A DNA stretch of 64,000 bases from Apostichopus japonicus (lineage: Eukaryota; Echinodermata; Holothuroidea; Aspidochirotida; Stichopodidae), in the NCBI RefSeq assembly GCF_037975245.1, contig NC_092575.1, forward strand, positions 2,485,001-2,549,000, given 5' to 3'. Both the position numbers and the translations under genes were made by a program. The notes under the pieces were generated by a model, which saw only the letters and a program-made list of their open reading frames with translations, had not been told where the DNA came from and ran no database searches. Positions 12,901 through 25,815 of the stretch are shown here, one piece after another (positions within the stretch are counted from its first letter, which is position 1; each line of letters starts with the position of its first letter).

Positions 12901-14395
12901 CCATAAACCTTTTTTTTTGGTATTTGTCCATTGGAAAAATCTGATACGAGCTTTAGCAGAATCTGCGCTCGAAACAGGCGATAATTTTTCCTTCTAAAAA
13001 GCGTGACCATTAGATTATTCTCTTCTTGTTTGACCTGTTAAGACAAGCATTTTAACACCCAACATTTCTCTCTCTCCTTGTATTGTTTCAGTGTATCGGG
13101 AGGTATCATTCAGCCCAAATGCTGCTACACGGACTCTGCTTACAAGCTACACAAGACAGGGATCGAGATCAGCTACTCAAGTGTGAGTCTCTCCTTCCAT
13201 GAATTAAGGTTTCTTATTAAGTGATAGTTTTGGTTGCCCTCAGGGACTAGCCAGGGGGGAGCAGGGGGAGATATTTGTTTTTAGGCCACTGCCCATCTGG
13301 CTGTCTTACAAAATATGAAAGTTTATATTGTCCATCGGTTAAGTTCGTCAAATGTATTAAAGTTCAGACTTTGGACAATAAACAAGAATTTTCCTACTGG
13401 AAAAATTGTAAAGGAGCACTTTGTTTGTCCTCTGATATTATATGTAAAAGAACATGTAAAAGAATTCAAACAGGAAACAAAATCTGCTGTTAATATGATA
13501 TCATATGATAATGATGAAACTGGCAAAACATTGCACCAGATCGCATCTAAGGACCTTCGATTGTTCAAAAATATCTCAAAGGGAAGGGGGACCCCTCCCC
13601 TTAATCCCCTCCCCCATATCAATCGCAAATTGTGCTCCCCCCTTTCAAATTCCTGGCTACGTTGCTGGTTGCCCTTGTAACATCGGTGTATCTGTAGGAC
13701 GTGTCACATGTCTTTACCTTTCATTGCACAGATATCAAATATGAGCAAGTTTGAGTAATTACACATATATAAATATATCAGATTTTCTGTAATAGATTGT
13801 TGCCTATTATACTCATATAAATCTTGCTATTTTATATTTTGAAATACAACTTTTTAAGTCGCAATTTCAGTCTAGGTTCAAACCCCTGGTTGGTGTACGA
13901 CCAATACTCCAAGTATGCCACAAAGTTATATTTGTGGGGAAACAAAATTCAAACAATAATTTAAGATTTAACTTTAAAATAGCGTAATTTTGGCACAGAA
14001 TAACCATTTCCCCTCAATGATGGAAATAAATCAAATAAAGTAGTTCTCATATAAGTATAGCAGGTACATTTGGAATAATGTTTTCAATGAGAATTTTTTT
14101 TTTTACAGTGTTGTAAGGAATACACTTTTTGTTTTCTGAAAGAATTCAAATTTTGGCAAAAAGGGGCTGAAAAACCTCATTGATATAATGTAACCATTAG
14201 GCTACTACAAGTTTCGATTGGTTTCTCTTTTAAAAGAACATGTCTGAATCAGATTTGGAACTTGATCACTTTTCAATGCTTTGTTACATTTGTTTTGGTT
14301 ATATTCATACAGTGAAGAACATACTAGACCAGCGACTGATATTCCTAGAGAAGCAGGTTCACTCCACCACCACGGCCACGCCGTTTGCAACGTGA
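912..14395 (+). CDS. ULK1/2: Atg1/ULK1/2 autophagy-initiating Ser/Thr kinase, C-terminal two-thirds (15 exons, 5' part outside window)
   Basis: ULK1/2 (yeast Atg1) phosphorylates autophagy factors at the phagophore in a complex with ATG13, FIP200 and ATG101. Exons seen: 912-965, 1149-1375, 2004-2086, 2797-2916, 3311-3431, 4121-4205, 4773-4967, 7030-7136, 8103-8304, 8955-9148, 9838-10001, 10308-10426, 12381-12577, 13092-13182, 14313-14395. All have AG/GT borders and matching phases, giving 679 residues before TGA at 14393. The order is the end of the kinase domain (FFNHPFL), a long Ser/Pro/Thr-rich linker, an LC3-interacting motif (DFVLV), then the EAT/MIT region starting near FEAPELVEETIMK. 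With the missing kinase exons the protein would be about 950 residues, close to the vertebrate length as I recall it. The catalytic residues lie left of the window. Family call is confident; a single pre-duplication ULK1/2 orthologue is inferred. Confidence 0.93.
2004..2086 (+). CDS. ULK1/2: ULK exon carrying the LC3/GABARAP-interacting (LIR) motif
   Basis: The exon opens with DFVLV, preceded by Glu-Asp from the previous exon (VED). That equals the vertebrate ULK LIR core DFVMV with its acidic flank, which binds ATG8-family proteins. Aromatic F and aliphatic V keep the W/F/Y-x-x-L/I/V spacing. The rest of the exon (RRTTGHSDSV) is low-complexity linker. The LIR role is known for vertebrate ULK1 and inferred here. 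Confidence 0.8.
3081..3126. repeat. (GATT)n and (TA)n microsatellites
   Basis: Six GATT units at 3081-3104 are followed by an imperfect TA run to about 3126, inside a ULK intron. They are simple slippage repeats with no further structure. Confidence 0.9.
5888..5940. repeat. 16-base tandem repeat, three units
   Basis: Three consecutive units of AAAGATTGGATTATTC lie in the large ULK intron between the exons ending 4967 and starting 7030. They are nearly identical, so probably recent. No coding meaning is seen. Confidence 0.85.
7651..8025. repeat. Tandem repeat of about 113 bases, four units
   Basis: The phrase GGTTAAG(G/A/T)AAT followed by AGTGACTGGTGACC recurs at 7651, 7765, 7877 and 7991, a spacing of 112-114 bases. 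The last two full units are almost identical; the first is diverged. The array ends about 80 bases before the ULK exon at 8103, so copy-number variation could alter that intron. Confidence 0.85.
8955..14395 (+). CDS. ULK1/2: ULK C-terminal EAT domain (tandem MIT-like helices) and stop
   Basis: Six exons encode the conserved ULK C-terminal region that binds ATG13 and membranes. Landmarks are FEAPELVEETIMK, LNIMYGIVSAIMELAQ, AEQIVLYARAMQLLTAALK, LHNQYKECFHQ, ADRLMYSHALDLCQ and GRYHSAQMLLHGLCL. Exon phases join without conflict: 8955-9148, 9838-10001, 10308-10426, 12381-12577, 13092-13182, 14313-14395. The reading frame ends ...TPFAT then TGA at 14393-14395. Intron lengths vary from about 0.3 to 2 kb, and the last two introns hold repeats. 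Confidence 0.93.
10735..10815 (+). repeat. tRNA-derived SINE remnant (A and B boxes)
   Basis: A perfect pol III A box, TAGCATAGCTGG, lies at 10742-10753 and a B-box-like GGATTCAAATCC at 10790-10801. The spacing is right for a tRNA-derived promoter. It lies in the ULK intron after the exon ending 10426. It does not fold as a clean tRNA from what I can see, so a SINE fragment is preferred over a functional tRNA gene. Confidence 0.5.
11081..11720. repeat. Dispersed repeat starting with a 28-base palindrome
   Basis: At 11081-11108 two 14-base arms meet at the centre, AGCTCATACCAGCA and TGCTGGTGTGAGCT, with a single mismatch that would be a G-U pair in RNA. The following 600 bases contain two related modules, each with an ATGAAACTTGG(A/T)CACAA motif (about 11208 and 11505), suggesting internal duplication. 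No reading frame is convincing. I think it is a non-autonomous transposon, class unknown. Confidence 0.5.
13233..13675. mobile_element. hAT-like MITE in the last ULK intron, with 8-base target duplication
   Basis: An 8-base direct repeat GTTGCCCT flanks the element at 13233-13240 and 13668-13675. The element (13241-13667) starts CAGGGACTAGCCAGG and its other end, read inward, is CAGCAACGTAGCCAGG, so the termini are imperfect inverted repeats beginning CA. An 8-base duplication with CA...TG ends fits the hAT superfamily. There is no transposase frame, and the ends carry G/C-rich homopolymer tracts. Confidence 0.75.
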
Positions 14396-14642
14396 CAAAA
14401 CTAGAAGATTGACTGCTGGAGTGCAGAATTTACCCAGAATAGAGTGGAAGGGACGCAAACAAAGGTACTACTTGCAAGCCGGAAGTTTAGGAGAGTGTCC
14501 TTGGTCGGAAATATAGTTGGTGGGAAAACGAGGTTGTCTCTACCGTAAAATCTTCATGGTTACTTTCTGATGGTATCTTCGTGAGGAAAAGCTGTCTGGA
14601 TTAACTGTTGGAGAGGTCGGTACTACTGGGTATATATAAATA

Positions 14643-14720
<78 letters not shown>

Positions 14721-16400
14721 CATTATATTTAGATATTATATGTCACAACTCTGATCACCAATTCAGTTTCAAGTCGGTGCCCGTACACAGATATGTGGTT
14801 TGGTACATTTCTTTCGGGTACGGTTTGATAACGCTTGTTATCAGAGGTATTTGAAATGTTGTAAAATGTTTTCTTATCTTTTTATAGAGAAAGTTAAAGA
14901 GTTTGACTTACATTGCGTTTCAATTCTTGAGACTATCCTCACATCAATGCTGTAACACTGTAGACATACATGCGTTTAGTCCTGGGATCCGTACAAGCTA
15001 GCAAACAAAGTCAACCACACTTGTGACACAAATGGTCACGATTGTTATTCAATTTCACCGTCACTGACAACGAATGGTCTATCTTGTAGTCATTTGAGTA
15101 GACATCAAGTGTTAGATACATTTGGATGGCAGTTATTGTACATGGTGATACCTATGATGGTTCTGCACATGTTCGTTCCGTTACCATTTTCTTCAATTTT
15201 TAGAAAATGCTTTTTAGGTGTGGTACGTGCATTAATTTCAGTCTCACAGTATGCTAAATAAGCCGGATGTGCGTCAACCGTTATAGTTGTGCTGTTACTT
15301 GTAACAAGTATCAGACGATGTCATCAACTTACCCTGTTCCAAAGTGTTGAAGATAAAATGTCTGTTGTATTTAAACTACCAGTTTTTTATGTGACAGGAT
15401 GTGAGGGAGAAATGGGGGAAGGGGGGAGGAAGGGGAGGTGAGAGGAAGGGGAGGGGCAATTGAAGCCTGTTGCAAAGTTTGCAGAACACAGGTCTAGAAT
15501 TTCAAAATTTAGCCACTTCCTGATAAAGTACAAATGCTGAAAAAAATCTACTGCCTTAAATCAATTTTTCACTGTCATATTTCCTAAATTACAACATACA
15601 TCACTTTACTGTACTGGCTTTCTTGAGAGAAGCACAATAAGATTTGTTGGTACTGAGGTAGTAATACTACAGGGCTTGTGTCAGGTTTGGGAAATCATGA
15701 CCATTTCTTTATCTGACAGTCATTCACCTCCTGTTTTATATAACGACTCCGTATCCTCTCAATGCTTGTAACTTCTGTTACCCGAGTAAACCAAACTTAT
15801 CGATTTCAAGAACGTTAAGAGTGTTAGGGTGGGAAGGGTGATGAAATAGGGAAGTTTGTATCCCTAGATGATTTTGGCGATATTTTTCTGTTATCACATA
15901 TCTCACTAGTTGACTATTTTAATAGCAATATCAAAAAGTGTTTCAGCTCCGAGGTTGCGATTTGCAAGAAGTTTAAGTGATTTGAGAAAACAAGAAAGTT
16001 TAAAATTTTACAGATCTCTTTAAAAGATAGCTTAATATGTTTATATGTAAGTTCTCATCTCATCCTCCCCCCCCCCCTTGTCCCCCTCTCCTCCCAAATT
16101 CCACTTCTTCCTGAAACATGGTTTGATTTCACACTTGATCTCATACTGTTTCTTCAAGGATATATATATATGTATTAGAGTATACCTATACGGTAACGTG
16201 CATTGTGCTTATATACAATGTGAAAGGGTGACTTACTTTTTACTCTTGTCCTAAGGTATCCCTTATTTTTCGAGGGGGGGGGGGCTGATGGAGCTACATC
16301 AGTCATTCTCTGTACAAGGAATAGGCTTTCACCATCTCCTGGTGTGATGTATCCAAACTGTTGTGCTTCCATACTAGTTACTTTGAATTAACTGCAATCA
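14396..16400 (+). other. ULK1/2: Probable proximal ULK 3'UTR
   Basis: Sequence directly after the ULK stop has no exon-like frames. It contains a long TA microsatellite at about 14640-14720 and C/G runs near 16069 and 16275. The real end of the transcript cannot be fixed: possible AATAAA signals occur further down, for example at about 18243 and 19945. Confidence 0.35.
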
Positions 16401-19400
16401 AATAATCTACAGTTAGACCGATTAAAGTTACTACATCACTCAATACGTTCATCAGGTACTAAGTTAAACTAGCATTAAAACATGATTTAGAAGAATCGGT
16501 CGGAGACATTGGGCATTATTCTTTCTTTCAAGTGTTTCAAACATAATCACCTTCATTTTTCTACATATTTGCAAAACTACGCCTGACTCTAATTGGTTAG
16601 AACTGTTGTCGAACTACATCGGGAAGGATTTCTTTCTTTTATTTGATTTTCTCAGTAATTCGTTGTCTCTTCTAGGTATTCCATGTGAATCCTTGTTTTC
16701 AAGAATCACAAATTTAAATAGAAGGCAGCCTCTGCTAGGAGCTCAAGCACTTGCTACAGAATCACAAATTTAATGTAGGACATACTAGTAGGCTCCAAAT
16801 ATTTACGAATAATTGAAAAATGTTTTCTAAGCAAAAAAGAGAAAGAAAAAAGGAAGAAAAATACAAAGGGGAATATAGTAGAGAGAAAAACAAGAGGAAT
16901 TTGCAAAGTACTCAACTTGATTTCTCTGCTTACATTTTCAAGTTGTCCTTATTGAATAGAACAATTTTATTTCTTGGATAAAAGGGAGTTAATTTCTGAA
17001 ATGCAATATTTTAATGCTCAATTACCTCTGCTTTGTATCTTGATGTTTGTCAGATTGTTAATGACAGAAAGAAGATACTTTTTATTGGATATTAAGAGCG
17101 TCTTCAAATGTTTGATTTTACCCTTGTAAGGAAGAACAAATTTTGATTTTTTGTTTGTTTTTGTGTTTTATTGTTACTTTAATTGTTTGGGTGTAAACTT
17201 TTTTAACGTTCTAATACATCAAACTCGCACACTAAAATAATAATAATATTGCTACAGGAATTATATCATTTTATTTATTTATTTTGTTTGGTAAAGTAAA
17301 GTGTAATCTTAAGTTGAAAAGAACAAAAAGAAGGGGAATTATTATCCTGTATGTTGCCTAGGTTGGTATTCCAAAGGTGAAAGGTCAAACTAACACCTAG
17401 TTTATCATTTTCTTTTTGTCTGAGAAAGTGTTACCTGTTTTAAAGGACTCTAGTCACTGGACCATGCAAGTTGTGTTCAATGTTTTTCACTTATTGAAAG
17501 CAAGGAGGTTCTACAAAGGAAATATGAAAGTGTTTAACAAAAATTTGCTTCTAAAATCGAGTGTCTCATTTCCACGCATTAGTAACACTGTATTGATTTT
17601 GGTGTTTATTATCTACTGGCCATTATTATCTACTGGCCATTATCTACTGGCAGAAAAAAATGCCTTTTCTTCCTACTGGCAGAAACTATGAAAGCCACTT
17701 GCCAACTACCCATTAAATAGCCTGAATAATGCAGATCCTGTCTGGTCTGGTAGTGTCCCAGAGTACAGCATTTAGTAATGCAGTGTGGCACTTCATGTAG
17801 CACTTCTTGTGGCACCCTATGGCACTTCACGGAAGTATACAAACAGATGGAAGGATTTTCTATGCTAAGCCAACTACCCAGTAAATAGCCTGAATATCCA
17901 GATCCTGTCTGGTCTGGTAGTGTCTCCGAGTACAGCCTTTAGTAATGCCATGTGGCACTTCATGTGGCACTTCATGTGGCACTTCATGGAAGTATACAAA
18001 CAGATGGAAGGATTTTCTATGCTAAGTGTGAGATTTCTTTGACATAGAAAGTTTGCTATAAACTTGGACCATTCCATTGAGGAAACAGGAGGGAAAGCAT
18101 TTGTTTGTTCTCCTAAACGATAGCATATGTGTTTCTTTGAACATCCTCGTGTCAAAAACGTTGCTCTCTGCCTTTTCTTTCATGGCTCTGTCCCTTTCCC
18201 CTGACTCTTTTGGGTAAATCTTCTTTTCTTTTTTTTAAATGCAATAAAATTTCAGAATGAGATTATTAACGTCATGATATTTTTTTCATCATTTTGCTGC
18301 AATATATCGTCACATCACTAAAGGTGTGAAAGGCAAAAAAGGGGTTACTTGAATAGCAAGCAAAATAGTTGTATTTACTTCACAAAATACAGATAAATTC
18401 AGTTCAGTTTTACTGTTCTTTTCCTTTTTCTCAACAAAAATTTGATATTTAATTTTTGGCTCACTTTGTTAAGAAAATTCTGTATTGTCTGTGTTCTGGT
18501 GAAGGACCATCTTAGTTTATTTATTTTTTTGTCACTTCACTGATGAGAACAGAATGTAGTTAAGTAAGTTGAAGTATTAAAGAAGGTATATGGTTGGGGC
18601 TGCTACAACTCCTGTGGTTTAGAACTTCTCTGTATTTATGCAGGTACATTTGTGTGTGTGCGTGTATGTATGTGTGTATGGTTAGGATTGCAGGAGGAAA
18701 AAAGGACAAGCAAACACTTCATTAATATTAAATATAATTGAATTTAAAGTAGAAATAATAAAGGGATGTGAATATTAAATTAAATTTTAAAGTTTTACCG
18801 CAAAGAAAGTATATTAGAAACAGCTTTCAGCGATTCTTTTATAGTTTGATGGGTTAAGTATTAAAAGTACTATTAAATTTGAGTTACAAGAAGTATAGAG
18901 TAAGTAAGTGGGGTTAAAACTCAGGTAGTCAAATTATTATAATAGGTCAAAGGTTATTGGAGAACATCCACACAGCCAGCATGGCCTCTCTTTGACCTCA
19001 GTGTCATTCACAAGGGGATGAATATCTACAGATTATGATTGTTAAGGACTTTGATGGGAACTTGGAAATTATTTGCATATATCATATTTTATGATTTAGA
19101 GGGCAGTGTCATCATTTTGGAAGACAAAATTAAATTAAATTGAACTGGAACAGTAAAAAAGAGAAAGTAGCAAAAAGTGTGTACTGTAAACTAGATAGCA
19201 CTGTTCTAATTTGTTGTACACTAAATTGGCTAAGTGTGCTTTCTGTGTGGTCATTAGTGTCAACCGTTTAATGTCGTTCATTGTTGGTATGAATCGACCA
19301 AATCTGCTTTATTTTTGTTTGTAAACAAGACTGAAATATGTATTTGATATAAAGAATGCCGACGAAGGTGTTGAAATGTGGGTTAGCTACTGTTCTGAAG

Positions 19401-22400
19401 TCTTGACTTGTAGAGAGATAAAATCTGATCGATATTCTTCGGAATACAGATTTTTATAAAATGGTTATCATCAAAGCATATTTGATCAAAGTTTAAAATC
19501 ATCTAATTTTGGATGTTTGATGAGGACTACACGGTTAACCATGAAACAAAAGGAAACATTTGGCTGTGTGTCGAGTTAAGATGTGGTCCTGTTTGTATGA
19601 ATGGGTAAGATAGTTCTTTAAGAAGGAGTTTTGTAAAATGAAGGCTTCTTGGATGTGGAAATTAAGGCTTTTGATTTTTAAACTTTCTCTGTTTTCAATC
19701 CCACCTTTTGCTGCATAAGATTATTAATTGCTTTCAAAGTATTGAACAATCTGCATATATTTGCATGTATAGTGTCCTAATGTAGGACTTGGTGGCATTA
19801 GGGTGTACATTTTAACCTTCCTAAAGAAATATTTTCCCCGTGACCACTGAAAGAGATACATTTTATGTTTTATGTCTGTCAACGAGGAACTGTCACTTAT
19901 TTCATTCCGACCCGTACTATTTGCATAAATATTCAGTGTGTTTCAATAAACTTTGAAAGATCTCGTCTTTTTACCGACGACGACTTTAGGTGAAAAGGAA
20001 ACTCTCATCCATGTTTGAAGGTTTTTCTTCGTCGTTATTGCTCGTTAAAAATTACTGATGAAGACTGAATGGAGGGTTTTCTTGCATCATTTCATAACCA
20101 TGAGGAGACTTATGGTTTTAATTTCGAGCTAATTTGGAGCTAATTTCTCACTAAAAGTTGAAACATTTTCATAACATCTGTTTTAACCCATCCATCTGTC
20201 AGAAATATGAAGACCAACATGAGATCCATCTCCGCATACTTTCATTTGAAGAGATTTCTACTCTTTTTGAGGCAATTAGTAGCTGATTAAGTAGGTCAGG
20301 GATTAGTCTTACCCTGTGGTGAAGCATCTACAAAGAGAATAAAATGCAAAATAATTTTGTTGAGGAAGAAAGGAGAGAGAGAAAAAAAAAAGGGTTGGTA
20401 TTTGAATTTGATGTTGAAGAGAATTTTGCACAACAACAACTACATTATTAACTGGCATTAGTTACGTAGTAACGTACATATTTTCTACTCTTTTTCTTGT
20501 TTTTAGAAGTCACTTTTCTTCAATATAGACATTTCTAATTGTTGAGAGATTTTCATTTCACTCGCTTATATTTAATGAAAGTGTGCGCAGCAGTACAGGA
20601 AACGATGTTATGTGTTGGCATTAAGAGCTTAACCTAAACTGCCTGTCTATAGATTAGTCTCAGTAAAACGAGGTATTGTTTGTGCTTTTTTCATGATGAT
20701 CATTTTTATCATTTTTGTGATTATCATTTTTTGCATCTTTGATGTTCTAATAGATACTGTTAATCTTGGTCATAAAATATTCACAAATCATCCATTAGCT
20801 CATTCTTTAGATTTCTTCAGAGTTTTTTGACCAATTATTATTTAAATTAATTTTTTTTGTGGTGGCGGGGGAAGGGGGGATTTTTTTTGGGGGGGGCAAA
20901 AGCTTTGCAGTTTATCTAAACATTCCAATTTTCATTTGTTGACGGTAATAAAAATTTAGTAAATTAGGAATAAAAAGATAAATAAATAGTAATAAGTACA
21001 TAGAATTGCTTCAAGAAAGGGTCGTTGTAGTTGGTTTAAAACTGTTCTTTCGTAATTCAAAATTAACAGTAGAGACAGAAAAACCAATTAGGTTGGATAT
21101 AGTATCCCTTGCATTTATGTGTTTGATGCTTACACACAAATTTATCTTGCAAGCTTAACCATTACATCTGTCAGAAAGATGAGTTTTATCCTCTTGCCAA
21201 CAAACATGTGGACCTGAAGATCCTTCAGTCTTTTTGTGAGTACAAGGACAACGATTTTTGATATTAATATCCATGTCGAACTTTCTTACAGTGATCATGC
21301 TTTTGCAGATGGTGGGGTGGGGAGGGGGATGGGAGGGAGAACTGATGTACAGGTGTGTGCAGACAATTCATTCATGGTTGCATATTTCTAAAGATTTTTG
21401 ATCACAGACCAAAAATAAAGCTTGCACATCTCTTGTCAACAGAGTATTGGGTGAAAATTTGGTGCTAGATCATTTTTCTGCCAATTAAACCGTTTTATCC
21501 TTTGGCTGTAATATTGCTGATATTTGTTCACCTGTATAGTACAATTGTTGGGAATAAAGTAATATGATGAACTCTTATTAGAAAAAATTAAATGTTAAAA
21601 AGAAATAATATAATACAGAAAAATATTATCTGGCTTTTCTGTTTGCTTCCCTGCATTTACGAGAGATCAATGTCAGTATTTTAGTCCGTTTCTAATTTCT
21701 TTTTTTTTTCAACCCAGCCGGTAACAACATTGGCTGCTATTTGGCTAAGTTCATAATTACATCTTACACCCTGAAGGTTTAATAGGTTACTTATTTTCTT
21801 TCCTTTCTTCATTTCATCTGTTTTTTTTTTCTCTTTTATTTCTTTTCTTTTAAATATTTGGTGTGAGGTGTTCGTTGACATTCAGTCCTGTCACAGTGAG
21901 TCACAGTGAAGTAATGGGCTATTTTCTATACCCTCAAAGACAGCTTCCTTTTTATTGTACAGTAAAAATTTAAATGAAATAAACTTCTTTGTAACTTTAA
22001 AATGCAGTGTTGTGCAATAAACTGTTTGGAGTGGGACGATAAAAGATACACAAGCAACTATTTGGGGGGGGGAGAGGTGTATCTTAGGCCTATGGAACAA
22101 GGTCATGGAGAAGAAGTGGGCCAGAAGGGGGCCAGAAGGGGGCCAGGGTGGTAGTGTTGGGATGGTCATGGTCATGAGGGAGTGGGTAGGGTTTTGGTTG
22201 TGTAAACACTGCTTGACAGTGTTCCTGATGCAGGGTATGTTATGAATGGGTGTAAAAGGTAGGTGTTGGAGGGGGGGGGAGGTGGTTAAGGAAGGATGGA
22301 AGGGGTTTAAGGATGGATGGATGGGAGAGGAGGGATGGGATGGGTATTATTGAGTTCAGTAAATGTTTGCCCTGTTCTTTTTTTTATTCCTCACAGCTAA

Positions 22401-24210
22401 TGATCTACTTGAAATTGCCTTATAGAGTTGAAAGTGTTTTTTGTTATTTGTTTTGATTTCTGATTCATTTCGTGTATGTTTTTTACTATTTATGTTTCTC
22501 CCTGCAACATTGTAATGTGGTTTGTAAGCAGTGTTCCAATATGATAATAATTTATGAATTACCCTGCCATTTTCAGCTCGGATGGATTGTTCACGTCCCT
22601 CTTTTTGTTTTAAAACAGTTCCACACTGTGTTGCATGCACGTTCCTTTAAGGTTTCGAGCTAGCAATCTTTCTTATTATACTTTTGCCCAGGTATGTTGA
22701 AATAATGTGTGGCCTAGTGGTGATGTTGCAGACGAAAATGATTTGCAATTGATCTGTAAAAAAAAAGATGCAACAAAGCATGGGGGGGGGTGACTACTAG
22801 AGAGAAGGAGGAGCCCCCCTCCCACATCCCCCCTCTCACATCCCATTCATCTGGAGATTTGATCAGACTTGAAATTTTCATGGAATTGTTAAAAATGTAA
22901 TTTGCAGGAATCCTATCCATTGAATTATTGTTATTTTTCTATTTTTCATAAAGTTTTTTTTGTCTTTTTTGTGTGATTTATATTGTAAAAGATGATGGTT
23001 GTTATATTTAAATACTCGAACAGTTATGTTCTTTTAGGAATTCATGCAGATCTTTTAACTTTTATATTTAGTGAGGTGCCCCTTTTTTTCTTGTGTTTTT
23101 TTTGGTAGTTACCCAAGCCATTGCAGTTTGTTTATGGTACAATACAATCAGGCTTTCTTCACCATTGGGTATATCATGTGATATGCAAAGGGTTACCTGT
23201 TTCTTATATTTTTTATTTATTTATTTACTTAATCTCATTTTTAATTAATCTGCTTGAATATGATGTAAACTACTAGATTTGAAAGTTAATCCTAGATTTT
23301 ACTGAAGCTAAATCGTTTTTGCTTTCTTTATTGCAAGGTTGCGACTTCCGTTTCCTGTTTATTAATTAAAATAATAATAACGTTATAAATGAAAACCTTT
23401 TTTTTGTTTTGTTTTTTTCTGTGTGTGGAGCATATAGCATGTAATAACCAGTTCTATTTAAATAATTTGTATGAATATTCATAATGGTGTGCTGCTGAAT
23501 ATTTAAGTGAATGAGTGTGTTTCAGGTTTGAGTAAATACAATGAGGAAAAATGTTTCAAGTCGTTGCTCACTGCTTGTTATTTATGTGTGTACTGTTTTG
23601 AAGACTTATCAAAGATGAAACCCATTACTAACGGGATGGACCATCAGTATCACATACCACATTCAGTTGTACAGTGGTGGGCTGGGGTGGGGGAGGGGGG
23701 GTGGGGTATGATTGTGGATCAAATAACCATAAGTCAGACCTTTTCCTCAGGATGCAAGGAGCAGTTACAAATAATATTACAGATAGGCTACTAACCTTCT
23801 TACATTTGCTCACAACAATAAAAGTGCTAAAATGTCACTATTTGTCCTCCCATCCCCCTCTGCCCTCTCCAATATTTCACTTCCTCACCCTGTCCTCCCC
23901 TCATCCCTTCCCCTCCCTCATTCCTTCCCCTCTCTCATATACTCGGTACTCACTTTCGATAAAAAGTACTTGGATGCTAAATATTTTGTAGTACCATTGT
24001 CATTCAGAACCCGGCTTGGATATTAAAGTACTCATATACTTGTATCCAATGTAAGGACTTGGTACTCGTTCACCAAAAAAAAAAAAAATAGTTATGTAAA
24101 AACTGACGTCATCACAGGAAGTGCAAATTTATTTCGATCTTTTCGTCATGCTGTATTGTGATACTCTATAATACTTAGTACCATATACGTCTCTACTCCA
24201 GCAGTACCAT
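16401..24210. other. Non-coding stretch downstream of ULK
   Basis: Apart from the 160-base duplication at 17701 and several G- or T-rich runs (for example 20866-20897, 22060-22330, 23681-23706), I see no convincing exon, RNA gene or transposase. Short open frames here lack splice context and family resemblance. It may include distal ULK 3'UTR. Confidence 0.5.
17701..18026. repeat. Direct tandem duplication of about 160 bases
   Basis: Two adjacent copies (17701-17868 and 17869-18026) start GCCAACTACCCA and end TTTTCTATGCTAAG. Each contains a smaller run of GTGGCACTTCAT-like 12-base units. No coding potential is visible. Confidence 0.85.
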
Positions 24211-24249
24211 ATACTATGGAACGCGAAAAGGGAAAACTTATTTCGTTGT

Positions 24250-24322
24250 CTAAACTTTGCACTTTGAGGCCTTTGCATAAAGCGCTCTATAAATATTTGC
24301 TTATTATTATTATTATTATTAA
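24250..24322 (+). repeat. SINE-like 3' tail with (ATT)n
   Basis: The segment contains TAAAGCGCTCTATAAATATT then a run of ATT, the same ending as at 110-160 and 59640-59708. It sits inside the left arm of the TA-flanked element, so it inserted there later or was captured. Confidence 0.5.
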
Positions 24323-24992
24323 ACTAAGTTTGTTGTTGTCTGAACTAAAGTTGTTGCTGCTGTTTTACCACGCACATTGTTGCTCAAACTCATGTTGATG
24401 TCTGAACTTCCGTTGTCTAAACATACCTCGTTGTCTAAACGTACGTTGTTGCCATCGGCGCTGTTCAAAATTGCTCCACGGCGTAATGTAAACCAGAATG
24501 CAAAATGCGTTGAGGTTTCGATGACTTCAGTGCACTAGATTTCTGCTTGTTGGTAAATGCAGGTATAAGCAGAACTAGCTGTTACAATAGAAATGGCCCG
24601 AACCACCATTTTGATACAATAACACTATGGCATAAACACAGGTCAGTCTACTGTACGTGGCTATACGCACCTCCACCAACAACAATAAGGGTCTTGGAGG
24701 TCCAAGTCCATTTGGGGTCACTAGAGGTCAAATTGTGAAAACCTCGTAAACTCGATAACTCAAGAAGGGAAGGTTGGACGGTATATTTAGTATGTAGTTA
24801 TGACACGTTCAGCAAAAGATTTGATTGAGGTACGTTAAAGGTCATTTGGAGTCACCAGACGCCAAATTGTGGAAACCTTGTTTTTATAAGCTACCGTACT
24901 CTCCCACCGTATCAGATAACATGTGCGTTACGCCTCATACGAATTGGAGGCTGCACGGTAAACAACTTTTAAAATGTTATAGGCTATGCATA

Positions 24993-25260
24993 TACGCTGT
25001 GAATGTCGTAAATCAAGTAAAACGAGTGTCTAGACAAAGTACCAGCATAAAAATACTGCACTTGTAAACTGATTTCATGGAGCCCTAGCTTCAACAACTT
25101 GTTTAGAGATACGCTGTGAATGTCGGCCATCAAATAAAACGAGTGTCTAGACAAAATGCCGGCATAAGAAAACTGCACTTTTAAACCTATATATAGATCA
25201 GCCCCTTCAACAATGTGAAGAGATATACGCTGTGAATGTCGGCAATTAAGTAAAATGAGT
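24993..25260. repeat. Tandem repeat of about 116 bases, two full units and a partial
   Basis: TACGCTGTGAATGTCG starts at 24993, 25110 and 25226; each is followed by ATCAA(G/A)TAAAACGAGTG-like sequence. It is internal to the TA-flanked element and non-coding. Confidence 0.8.
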
Positions 25261-25691
25261 GACAGTAATATTACTAGTGACAGAAGTTTTTGTCCCGATC
25301 GAACACCAATTGCGTTTATTATATGACCTATACTTTTACAAGTTTAGTTGTAAAGATGCGATCATAACACTGCCTGTACTTTGTGAATGCTCTACACAAT
25401 ATATGGCAGCTGCCATCCAGTGCCCTAGCTTCGCCGTTTTACAGGGGCGGCCGCCCGACCTTAATTTCGCCTGCCCTGCCATCTTTCCTCCTCACCAACT
25501 CCGTATATGTAGGCCATACCTCCATGCTTTGACCTTGCAGCGATTTCACCAGCAACCCCAACTCTTCAAATATCCCCGTACATGCATTTTGCATATCTCG
25601 CTTAATTCCACGCAATTGTATTAGGCCTGTTCGTACTTCGGAGTTTCAACTGCACATGCGCAAATACTGAAAATGTGTGAAGAAAAGATCA

Positions 25692-25815
25692 TAATAAAAT
25701 AAAACTGTTAGCAAACTGCGTATTCACTAGAGAGTCTGTGTATAAGAGCCTGTGAAAAATAAGTTGGCCTGACGTTTCGATACTAGCAGGATCTTCTTCA
25801 GAGGCTAAATTAAAA
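25692..25815 (-). repeat. Hairpin-bearing dispersed repeat, copy 1 (Penelope-like motif)
   Basis: Read on the minus strand the core is CTGAAGA, a stem-loop (GATCC, loop TGCTA, GTATC), then GAAACGTCAGGCC. Similar cores occur on the plus strand at 26101-26144 and on the minus strand at 28475-28520. The outer about 70 bases are shared with the copy at 28407. The arrangement recalls the hammerhead-like motifs of Penelope-type retroelements, but an extra A precedes the stem, so an active ribozyme is doubtful. Confidence 0.4.
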
